Source of the DNA: Clostridia bacterium
Lineage (GTDB): Bacteria; Bacillota; Clostridia; Christensenellales; Borkfalkiaceae
Assembly (NCBI GenBank): GCA_017421905.1
Contig: JAFOHH010000125.1
Span: 1 to 12,704, forward strand
DNA length: 12,704 nucleotides
Reading direction: 5' to 3'
Positions 6,487 through 12,608 of this stretch are shown one piece after another (positions within the stretch are counted from its first letter, which is position 1; the number at the start of each line of letters is the position of its first letter). Below the pieces are notes generated by a model. The model did not search any database. It was not told where the DNA came from and saw nothing but the letters and a program-made list of their open reading frames with translations. Both the position numbers and the translations under genes were made by a program.

Positions 6487-6956
6487 GTGAGTGCCTCCGT
6501 AAAGTATCGTTTTGCATATTCGCCGAGCTCGGTATCTTGCTGTGCAGTTCCGCCGGAAACGCCAAAGCCTCCGACGATTACTCCGCCGCGGACGAGGGGA
6601 ACTCCCCCGCCGAAGATGACGATCCGACCGTTATTCGTAAACTGGATGCCGTACAGGCTGCCGCCGGGAGCGGCGAGGGTTGCAAGGTCGCTGGTTGGCA
6701 TTTTCAGCGCAACCGAGGTAAACGCTTTGTTTGCCGCGATATCGCAACTGGCAATAAACGCGCCTTCCATACGGTGGAGGAGCAAGGGGTTACCCCCTGC
6801 ATCGCACACCGCGGTGACGATTTTCATGCCCATTTCTTTCGCGCGGCGTTCAACGGCGGCGGAAAGAGCCTCGGCATCGGCAAGGGTCAACTCGTTTTTC
6901 GTCGCAAGCACGGTTTCTACCACCGCGCGGACGGTTTTTTCGAGCGATCCGTTCAT
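6483..6956 (-). CDS. GlcG/HbpS/PduO-C-type domain protein
   Basis: This 157-residue protein of the GlcG/HbpS family (also the C-terminal domain of PduO) is common in propanediol-utilisation and GRM loci. Some members bind haem or cobalamin-like ligands; the role in the compartment is unsettled. Visible signatures: LTLADAEALSAAVERRAKEMG (residues 23-43), IVTAVCDAGGNPLLLHRMEGA (46-66), the ANKAFTSV stretch, and the glycine-rich GGGVPLVRGGVIVGGFGVSGGT (116-137). Residues 1-18 (MNGSLEKTVRAVVETVLA) precede the domain and resemble the cargo-targeting helices of the neighbouring enzymes, so it may be internal cargo (inference). It starts 4 bases after the aldolase stop with only a weak ribosome site, and its stop overlaps the aldehyde dehydrogenase start, so it is probably translated by coupling. 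Confidence 0.88.
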   Translation of the reverse strand: MNGSLEKTVRAVVETVLATKNELTLADAEALSAAVERRAKEMGMKIVTAVCDAGGNPLLLHRMEGAFIASCDIAANKAFTSVALKMPTSDLATLAAPGGSLYGIQFTNNGRIVIFGGGVPLVRGGVIVGGFGVSGGTAQQDTELGEYAKRYFTEALT

Positions 6957-6960
6957 ATGC

Positions 6961-7767
6961 TTATTTTCCGAGTTGAGCCATTACCTTTTTGGTAATTTCT
7001 GCAATTAAATCTGCATCGTCGTTGCCACAGGTGCAGTTGCCGCCGCAAGAACCGCCGCAGGAGTGGCAGCTGGGCTTGCCTTCTTTAGCGTTGGGGCAAA
7101 GGTCTGCAGGGTGACGACCCTTCATGCCGAATTGACGACGGATTTCGTACAAGCGTTCTACTTGTTGTTTGGAAAGTTCCTTCGGGCCGCCGAGCATTTT
7201 AGCATTGTAAAGGAGACGTGCGTAGAATTCAAGCGATTCCATTTTGTGGTATGCTGCAAGCAAGGAATCAGAATAAGAAAGTGCGCCGTGGTTTTCCAAA
7301 AGAACTGCGTCGAAATATTGAACGTGCTTGGAAACTGCGTCGGGAATTTCTTCGGTAGAGGGAGTGCCGTATTCTGCGATGGGAACACAGCCGAGTGCGA
7401 TAACAGCTTCGGGCATGATGGGTTGCGTTAAGGGAATACCCGCAATTGCAAAGCTGGTAGCATAAATGGGGTGTGCGTGAACGACTGCGTTAACGTCGGG
7501 ACGTTCTTTATACACACGCATGTGCATTTTAATTTCGGAAGAGGGTTTGAAACCGGGATTTGCTTGCAGTACGCGGCCGTTTTCATCTACTTTGCAGATG
7601 TATTCGGGCGTCATGAAGCCCTTGCTTACGCCGGTGGGCGTGCAGAGGAATTCGTGGTCGTTTAACTTAACGGAGATGTTACCGTCGTTAGAAGCAACCA
7701 TGCCGTTGTCGTAAATACGTTTGCCGATTTCACAAATTTGTTTTTTAATTTCGTATTCGTTTACCAT
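6961..7767 (-). CDS. fucA: Class II (FucA-like) sugar-phosphate aldolase with Cys-rich linker and C-terminal encapsulation helix
   Basis: This 268-residue zinc aldolase probably splits L-fuculose-1-phosphate (or L-rhamnulose-1-phosphate) into DHAP and lactaldehyde, the precursor of 1,2-propanediol. The FucA-type fold spans residues 1 to about 220, with phosphate-site SNDGNIS (26-32), catalytic E78 in PSSE, and zinc ligands H97 and H99 (HAHP) and H160 (ENHG). FucA itself ends at about 215 residues. Here a tail follows: six cysteines at 224, 234, 237, 241, 245 and 247 in a Gly/Cys linker, then a terminal amphipathic helix DDADLIAEITKKVMAQLGK (250-268) matching the encapsulation helices of its neighbours. 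The ATG at 7767 has an AGGAG ribosome site. A longer in-frame start at 7887 is excluded because the promoter lies within it. It is the first gene after promoter 7856-7884. Confidence 0.93.
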   Translation of the reverse strand: MVNEYEIKKQICEIGKRIYDNGMVASNDGNISVKLNDHEFLCTPTGVSKGFMTPEYICKVDENGRVLQANPGFKPSSEIKMHMRVYKERPDVNAVVHAHPIYATSFAIAGIPLTQPIMPEAVIALGCVPIAEYGTPSTEEIPDAVSKHVQYFDAVLLENHGALSYSDSLLAAYHKMESLEFYARLLYNAKMLGGPKELSKQQVERLYEIRRQFGMKGRHPADLCPNAKEGKPSCHSCGGSCGGNCTCGNDDADLIAEITKKVMAQLGK

Positions 7768-7855
7768 AGTTTTTCTCCTGACATATGATATTTTTTTCTG
7801 TATTGTTTCAATGGTTTTGAGGCGAAATTTTCCCCCTTCCCCACTTTCTACTTCT

Positions 7856-7884
7856 ATTATAATACAAATCCCAACAAAAGTCAA
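7856..7884 (-). promoter_or_regulatory. Internal SigA-type promoter before the aldolase
   Basis: On the minus strand, TTGACT (7879-7884) is followed by a 17-base spacer and a perfect TATAAT (7856-7861). A transcript would start near 7849, giving an 80-nt leader to the aldolase ATG at 7767. The leader has a purine-rich GGGGAAGGGGG stretch at about 7831-7842 besides the real AGGAG ribosome site. This gives the aldolase, enzyme and shell genes their own transcription unit, separable from the glycyl radical enzyme unit. No strong terminator separates it from the GTPase gene, so readthrough from upstream is also likely. Confidence 0.85.
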
Positions 7885-7914
7885 CAAAAATTGGAATATT
7901 TTTTGGGTTTTTGC

Positions 7915-8466
7915 CTACTTTTTTGCGGTTTTTTGTGGTTTTTGCGCTGAACTTTTTGGTTTTTTGTTGTTTTGGGGTTGTTTTCCACAATCTTTTTGCT
8001 CTTTTTGACGCTTTTGCGCAAGCCAGGGGAGCTGGTCGCCTTCTTCCGCCAAATATTCAAAAATTTCCGCAAGACCTTCCCCCGTTACGCTATCGACGTG
8101 GAAGATATCCTTTACCCCTGCAATGCGCAGCCAGTTTTCGGTTGCAACGAGGTTTGCATCGGGGGCGTTTACCTTTGTAATGATGCCGATTACGGGACGG
8201 TTTGCGCAGGCGGCACAGCCCGGCTCGAATAGCGAATAAGGCTCGTTAGCGGCAATTAAAAATCCAACCACGTCGCACTCGTACGCGTATAAGGCAAGGG
8301 CGTGGGCTAGGGTGCGCTGTTCGGCGTACTCGCCCGGGGTATCTACCACTACGTCGTAATTGTTGATATACTGCGTTTTATGGTAGTGAATGGTTTCGCT
8401 GCGAAGGGCTTGGGTGAGCGTGGTTTTTCCGCTTGCTACCCTGCCCATTAAAATCATTTTACGCAT
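7915..8466 (-). CDS. eutP: EutP/PduV-type P-loop GTPase with Lys/Gln-rich tail
   Basis: This 183-residue small P-loop NTPase belongs to the EutP/PduV family, which associates with microcompartments; PduV has been linked to their movement and EutP to acetate kinase activity (family knowledge). Seen: Walker A G8-RVASGKT15, switch motif DTPGEY (42-47), and a final SAK-like region VDSVTGEG. The G4 position reads T97-K-V-N100, where E. coli EutP has SKTD, so the Asp that reads the guanine base is replaced by Asn and nucleotide choice is uncertain. Residues 151-183 form a low-complexity tail of mostly Lys, Gln, Asn and Pro, beyond the normal family end at about 150. The start at 8466 was chosen because ATG overlaps the EutS-type stop (TAATG) and yields the canonical MRKMILMGR. 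An upstream ATG at 8487 lacks a ribosome site. Confidence 0.9.
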   Translation of the reverse strand: MRKMILMGRVASGKTTLTQALRSETIHYHKTQYINNYDVVVDTPGEYAEQRTLAHALALYAYECDVVGFLIAANEPYSLFEPGCAACANRPVIGIITKVNAPDANLVATENWLRIAGVKDIFHVDSVTGEGLAEIFEYLAEEGDQLPWLAQKRQKEQKDCGKQPQNNKKPKSSAQKPQKTAKK

Positions 8467-8846
8467 TAGGTTTTCGTGATGGGGCACACGGTAAAGCCCA
8501 ACGTTTTTTCGGAATATTCTACAAGCGCGGTAAGCGAAGAAATAACTTCGGAAACCTGACCCGTCATGATAAGCGTACCCGAAAAACGGTCTACAAAGCC
8601 CAGTTCTGCGCCCGACGCTTTTAAGGCGATATCTGCAATGATGATGGCCGATTCCGCAGGGGAAATGGTTACGATACCGATTGCGTCGTGATGGTAATCT
8701 TTGGTGGGATCGAGCCCCAGCTTGGTATAAAGCACGGGGTCGGGATTGGCAATGACGTGCGCAATGGATATTTGTTTACCGGGAACGAGCTCCTGTACGA
8801 TGCGCAGTTTTTCTTCTGAAGAGTTAATAAGTTGTTTGAGATCCAT
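8466..8846 (-). CDS. eutS: EutS/PduU-type circularly permuted BMC-H shell protein
   Basis: This 126-residue shell protein belongs to the permuted BMC-H group. Its hexamers in PduU carry a small beta-barrel that blocks the pore, and PduU has been reported to bind PduV, the family of the next gene. Seen: the N-terminal RIVQELVPGKQISIAHVIANP (residues 15-35) typical of EutS/PduU, then DAIGIVTISPAESAIIIADIALKASGAELGF and the ending SALVEYSEKTLGF-like helix. The ribosome site (GGGGG) lies inside the last codons of the activase gene, 3 bases separate the two genes, and the stop overlaps the GTPase start. Placement between the activase and the GTPase, away from the other shell genes, suggests a link with the dehydratase unit (inference). 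Confidence 0.94.
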   Translation of the reverse strand: MDLKQLINSSEEKLRIVQELVPGKQISIAHVIANPDPVLYTKLGLDPTKDYHHDAIGIVTISPAESAIIIADIALKASGAELGFVDRFSGTLIMTGQVSEVISSLTALVEYSEKTLGFTVCPITKT

Positions 8847-8849
8847 AAT

Positions 8850-9641
8850 TTATCCCCCGAGTTGAACGTCGCCCTTAAAGCGTTTGCGGGCGGCCGCTTC
8901 GAGCTTTTGCATAAGGTCTTCGGTAGGCGGCGTGATATGCGCCATTTCGTAGTTCCTGCCAAGACCGTCGTATTTATCCTGCCCTAATCTGTGATAAGGG
9001 AGAAGGTGCATTTTTTTTACGCCGGGAAGGCTATCTGCAAAGGCGGCGATTGCGCCGATTTCTTCTTCCGTAGCGTTGAAGGTGGGGACGACGGGAACGC
9101 GAATAACCAGCTGGGTTTTTCCGCTTTCCGCCACCCTTTTAGCGTTTGCGAGCATTAGCTCGTTCGATTTTCCCGTAAACTCTCTGTGCTTATCGGGACG
9201 CATATGTTTGATATCCATAAGATAGGTATCGAGGTGGGGCAGCATGCGTTCGATAACGCTCCACTCCGCGCACGCCATACTTTCTATCGCCGTGGAAATA
9301 CCGCGCTGCTTTGCGCTTGCCAAAAGCGCCTCGCAAAAATCGGGCTGACAGAGGCATTCCCCACCCGAAAGGGTGAGTCCGCCGCCCGTTCTGCGATAAT
9401 AGCCGCGATCCTTTTCCACCGTTTCCATTACTTCGGCTACCGTAACGTCCTTGCCGATAATTTTCGGCTTGCCCGCAACGCGCATGGTTTGTACGTCGTA
9501 CTCCTGCGATTCGGGATTACAGCACCAGCGGCAGCGCAACACACAGCCCTTTAAAAAGACGATGGTGCGAATGCCCTTTCCGTCGTGTATGGAATAGCGT
9601 TGGATATCGAATATTCTTCCTTTTACGTTTTCGTAATCCAT
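8850..9641 (-). CDS. Radical-SAM glycyl radical enzyme activase, short form
   Basis: This 263-residue enzyme installs the glycyl radical on the upstream dehydratase by SAM cleavage, using electrons from a flavodoxin or ferredoxin. Seen: the start VKGRIFDIQRYSIHDGKGIRT (6-26), the radical-SAM cluster motif C33-VLR-C37-RW-C40, and the SAM-binding GGGLTLSGGE at about 86-95. Many GRE activases (for example those of glycerol dehydratase and choline lyase) carry a ferredoxin-like insert with eight cysteines after the CxxxCxxC motif. Here the stretch from residue 42 to the SGGE motif has no cysteine, so the insert is absent and the protein resembles pyruvate formate-lyase activase in size. An AAGG ribosome site precedes the ATG. 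The gene is 73 bases after the dehydratase and 3 bases before the EutS-type gene. Confidence 0.95.
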   Translation of the reverse strand: MDYENVKGRIFDIQRYSIHDGKGIRTIVFLKGCVLRCRWCCNPESQEYDVQTMRVAGKPKIIGKDVTVAEVMETVEKDRGYYRRTGGGLTLSGGECLCQPDFCEALLASAKQRGISTAIESMACAEWSVIERMLPHLDTYLMDIKHMRPDKHREFTGKSNELMLANAKRVAESGKTQLVIRVPVVPTFNATEEEIGAIAAFADSLPGVKKMHLLPYHRLGQDKYDGLGRNYEMAHITPPTEDLMQKLEAAARKRFKGDVQLGG

Positions 9642-9665
9642 TTCGTTTGCCTTACGTTTATTTTA

Positions 9666-9686
9666 GCCGTTTCCGCTTTACACGGC
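9666..9686 (-). other. Small stem-loop between dehydratase and activase genes
   Basis: In the 73-base gap after the dehydratase stop, gccgt (9666-9670) pairs with acggc (9682-9686) around an 11-base loop. The minus-strand transcript then continues with an A-rich stretch and the activase ribosome site. There is no U-run. It might lower or process the message so that less activase than dehydratase is made (inference). The stem is short, so this is weak. Confidence 0.35.
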
Positions 9687-9714
9687 CACCCAACGGCGAG
9701 GGGTCCGCTTTTCG

Positions 9715-12243
9715 TTAGCCGCGGAAGGCTTGCTCCGTTCTTGCAATAATATCGTCCTGCAAGGAGCGAGAGAGTGTGGTAAAGAGAGCGCTATATCCTA
9801 CAACGCGCACGACGAGGTGCTTGTATTTTTCGGGATACTTTTGCGCTTCGAGCAACGTTTCGCGCGAGACGACGTTGAACTGCATGTGGCTGCCCTTTTG
9901 ATCGAAATAGGTGCGAATGAGGGCAACGAAGTTTTCTAAACCATCTCTGCCCGAAAGAGCGGAGGGGTGGAATTTTTGGTTGAAGAGCGTGCCGTTAGAG
10001 GCAATGCCGTGATCGAGACGGGATACCGAGTTTGCCGCCGCGGTAGGACCGTTTACGTCCTTGCCGGCAGAGGGAGAAACGCCGTCTGCAACGGGGCGAC
10101 CGGAAAGTCTGCCATCGGGCGTTGCGCCCGTTTGTGCGCCGAGGGGCACGTTTGCCGATACGGGATAAAGCCCTGCTTGGAATACGCCACCGCGCGGATT
10201 TTTATAATTTAATAAGGGTTTGGTATAGGTATAGGCTACGTCGCGCGCAAAGGCGTCTACCTCGGGGAGGTCGTTGCCAAACTTGGGTACTTCGTTAATC
10301 AGCTCTCTGATTTCTTGGTAGCGCGCTGCGTTTTGCGAAGAGCCCTTGGCAGTTACCGCCGCAACGATGCTTGCCACGGTGGCGTCGTCCACCTTTTTAC
10401 CTGCCGCCGCAAGCTGGCTTGCTACGGCTACGGCAATTTTAGCCGCATCTTCATTAGAAACCGCACCTTCGCCAAAGTTAGAAGCAAGGGCGGATTTTAA
10501 TTCTTCTATCGTAATTTTCTTTTGATCGTAAACGAGCGTTTTAATCGCATACAAGCTATCTGCCATGTTGGCGATACCAAAGCCCTGCGGACCGGTAAAG
10601 TTATACACCGCACCGCCCTCTTGCAAGGAAAGTCCGCGCGAAATGCAATCGTCTACCATGCAAGATTCGTACGGGAGGGGGCAACGCTCTGCGTGCGCCA
10701 TATCTACCGCGTTATCGGCATTTACGAGCGCTTCGATCCAGAAAATCATTTGCTTTTTGTATGCATCGTAGAACTGCTCGAAGGTGGTAAAGGTGGAAAC
10801 CTCTCCCGTTTTCGGGCCGACCTGCACGCCGCCGTCTACACCGTTGGAGAAAACGAGCTCCAGCGGGCGACACATATTAAAGAACGCCGCGTCGTGCCAG
10901 CCTTCCGTTTTACCCGATTTTTGCGGTTCTACACAGCCGATAATATTATAGTCGCGCGCATCTTCCAGCGTTAAGCCGCGCGTCATAAGCGAGGGGATGA
11001 TAACTTCGTCGTTATAATAAGCGGGAAGGCCAACACCCGTGCGGGTAACCTCTGCCGCTTTTAACATAAATTCGTGGGGAGTACCGTTCCAAACGCGCAC
11101 CGAAAGGGAGGGCTGGGGCAGCATGGTGTGCTTGCTTGCCGTCATACAGATAAAGGAAAGGTCGTTGGTTACGTCCTGCCCTTCTTCGTTTTGACCGCCT
11201 ACGATGAGGTTTTGGAAGAGGCTGTACCCTGCAAAGCCCTCTGCCGAGGCTGCGTCGCGGCACTTGTTTAAGTCGTTAAACTTAATCCAAATGCAGTCTA
11301 CCAGCTCTTGCGCTTGTTCACGCGTGAGTGCGCCGCGGTCCAAATCCGCCTTGTAATAGGGGTACATATATTGGTCGAAACGGCCAGGGGAAATGGAGTG
11401 GCCGGAGGACTCTAACTGTAACAGCTGTTGTACGAACCAGAAGGATTGGCACGCCTCGTGGAAGGTTTTTGCGCCGTTTTCGGGAACGTTTGCACAGTTT
11501 TTAGCAATGGTAAGCAGTTCTTCTTTTCTCGTTCCGCTTGCCGATTTCGCCATATCGAGGGCGAGCGCAGCGTAACGGTTTGCGTAGTGAATAACCGCCT
11601 TGCAGGAAATTTCCATCGCCTCTAAAAGATGGGATTTTTTGCAGTAGTTGCCGTCCGAAACGCGCATTTTAGCACGTTCTGCCGCAATTTTATTGAGAAT
11701 ACCGCGGTAGCCGATGGCAAGAACCTCGCCGTACTTAACGGTTACGTGGCCAACGCCGTTATAGAAATAGTTACCTACCGTAAACACGTTGTGGGAAATG
11801 CCGTTTTTCGCCTCTTCGGACATGTAAGAAAGGGCGAGATCGCTTGTGGTTTTGCCCTTCCAGTAAGCGTTGGCGGCTTTTAACTCTCTTTTGGTGTCTT
11901 CCGCAATAAAGAAGGGGTCTGCCGAGCGCTTTTCTACCGTATCGAATTCCCCTTCTAACCATTCGTAGGAAAATTCGGGATAGGTTTGACAACCGCGCGG
12001 CGCAAGGGTGGTAGAGCCGACGATGAGCTCTTCCTCTCTAATAATGATGGGAATATTTTTTAAGATATGCTCGAACGCACGGGCACGACGAATGACCATA
12101 GGTTCGCCTTCCGTTTGCTTGTACGATTCGGTAATCAGCTTGGCGCGTGCGCTTTCAATTACGGGCATTTTGGCGTAGGTACGCTCGATAATGCGCGCGA
12201 TGCGGGGGCTTTTTTCAATATCCTTGCTGTAAAATGTTGCCAT
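9715..12243 (-). CDS. Glycyl radical diol dehydratase (1,2-propanediol/glycerol dehydratase-like) with internal insertion
   Basis: This 842-residue, B12-independent glycyl radical enzyme probably dehydrates (S)-1,2-propanediol to propionaldehyde. Active-site residues of glycerol/propanediol dehydratases are present: H166 in GVGHVTV, the serine segment GHSIS (281-285), C437-V-E439 in GCVEPQ, and D451 in GWHD, spaced as C433, E435 and D447 in Clostridium butyricum GDH. The radical site is G816 in RVVGYS, 27 residues from the C-terminus. Between FG (590-591) and YQEI (642) lies an extra segment of about 50 residues (592-641) with two Ala/Val-rich amphipathic helices resembling the neighbours' encapsulation helices. 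The ATG at 12243 has AGGAG six bases upstream. The longer in-frame start at 12417 is excluded because the promoter lies inside that stretch. Fucose/rhamnose-type use is inferred from the aldolase. Confidence 0.96.
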   Translation of the reverse strand: MATFYSKDIEKSPRIARIIERTYAKMPVIESARAKLITESYKQTEGEPMVIRRARAFEHILKNIPIIIREEELIVGSTTLAPRGCQTYPEFSYEWLEGEFDTVEKRSADPFFIAEDTKRELKAANAYWKGKTTSDLALSYMSEEAKNGISHNVFTVGNYFYNGVGHVTVKYGEVLAIGYRGILNKIAAERAKMRVSDGNYCKKSHLLEAMEISCKAVIHYANRYAALALDMAKSASGTRKEELLTIAKNCANVPENGAKTFHEACQSFWFVQQLLQLESSGHSISPGRFDQYMYPYYKADLDRGALTREQAQELVDCIWIKFNDLNKCRDAASAEGFAGYSLFQNLIVGGQNEEGQDVTNDLSFICMTASKHTMLPQPSLSVRVWNGTPHEFMLKAAEVTRTGVGLPAYYNDEVIIPSLMTRGLTLEDARDYNIIGCVEPQKSGKTEGWHDAAFFNMCRPLELVFSNGVDGGVQVGPKTGEVSTFTTFEQFYDAYKKQMIFWIEALVNADNAVDMAHAERCPLPYESCMVDDCISRGLSLQEGGAVYNFTGPQGFGIANMADSLYAIKTLVYDQKKITIEELKSALASNFGEGAVSNEDAAKIAVAVASQLAAAGKKVDDATVASIVAAVTAKGSSQNAARYQEIRELINEVPKFGNDLPEVDAFARDVAYTYTKPLLNYKNPRGGVFQAGLYPVSANVPLGAQTGATPDGRLSGRPVADGVSPSAGKDVNGPTAAANSVSRLDHGIASNGTLFNQKFHPSALSGRDGLENFVALIRTYFDQKGSHMQFNVVSRETLLEAQKYPEKYKHLVVRVVGYSALFTTLSRSLQDDIIARTEQAFRG

Positions 12244-12369
12244 AGTATTCTCCTTTTCGGATAATAGCCGATATGCTTTCGTAGGGGATTTTGGGGTTTT
12301 ACCGCGCCGCATTTTACCTTTGGTAAAGGGGCGGCGTAAAAAGGCGGAAAGTCCCCCACGGTTGATTCT
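12244..12369 (-). promoter_or_regulatory. Structured 5' leader of the dehydratase mRNA
   Basis: The predicted leader is about 125 nt. A closing helix pairs 12352-12360 with 12280-12288: nine pairs, one of them G·U, on the minus strand. Nested inside is a long hairpin made of three stacked segments: 12297-12302/12336-12341 (6 bp), 12306-12310/12331-12335 (5 bp), and 12313-12318/12322-12327 (6 bp, 3-base loop). Next to the ribosome site a third small stem pairs 12257-12260 with 12268-12271 directly beside AAAGGAG. No terminator U-run is seen, so any control would act on translation or stability. I do not recognise a known riboswitch class. Confidence 0.6.
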
Positions 12370-12375
12370 AGCTAT

Positions 12376-12404
12376 ATTATATCGCATTCTTTGCCTAATG
12401 TCAA
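12376..12404 (-). promoter_or_regulatory. Main SigA-type promoter of the microcompartment operon
   Basis: On the minus strand, TTGACA (12399-12404), a 17-base spacer and TATAAT (12376-12381) match the housekeeping consensus exactly. Transcription should start near 12369. Such a perfect core promoter for a catabolic operon suggests that control comes from repression, from the adjacent palindrome or from the structured leader (inference). Confidence 0.9.
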
Positions 12405-12412
12405 CAGGAAAC

Positions 12413-12426
12413 AACAAATATTTGTT
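12413..12426. promoter_or_regulatory. 14-bp perfect palindrome, candidate operator
   Basis: The bases aacaaatatttgtt are a perfect inverted repeat without spacer. They lie 8 bases upstream of the -35 hexamer of the main promoter, centred about 50 bases before the predicted start. They also lie about 80 bases before the divergent promoter. Position and symmetry fit a dimeric regulator site. The composition is AT-rich in a T-rich stretch, so chance is not excluded. Confidence 0.55.
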
Positions 12427-12507
12427 AATTTTTTTGGTTTCTTTCGTGTTTTGTGTTGTTTTGGGTGTGGTTTTTTATAAAAATCACGCATAAAACCGCA
12501 AAAACAG

Positions 12508-12536
12508 TTGACAAACGGGCAAAAATAGCGCATACT
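12508..12536 (+). promoter_or_regulatory. Divergent promoter for the PHP gene
   Basis: TTGACA at 12508-12513 is perfect. The -10 is less clear: CATACT at 12531-12536 with a 17-base spacer, or TACTAT at 12533-12538 with 19. Either would give a leader of roughly 65 nt before the ATG at 12609. The stretch 12427-12507 between the two divergent promoters is T/A-rich, and I see no other element in it. Confidence 0.6.
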
Positions 12537-12608
12537 ATGGTAAGAATATGACAAAAAGCGAAAAAGCCCACTTGTGCGGCCCATTCGCCCAGCATTTTAG
12601 GAGCGTTT

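Noticed and set aside
7768..7887. N-terminal extension of the aldolase frame
   Set aside because: The TTGACT/TATAAT promoter sits inside it, and the ATG at 7767 has AGGAG and the usual aldolase start.
7885..7905. A/T-only stem-loop after the GTPase gene as a terminator
   Set aside because: The stem is almost only A-T pairs and the U-run is part of the stem, so termination would be weak at best.
12244..12417. 58-codon N-terminal extension of the dehydratase frame
   Set aside because: A consensus promoter lies inside it, the sequence has no homology to GREs, and the ATG at 12243 has a proper ribosome site and gives a family-like N-terminus.
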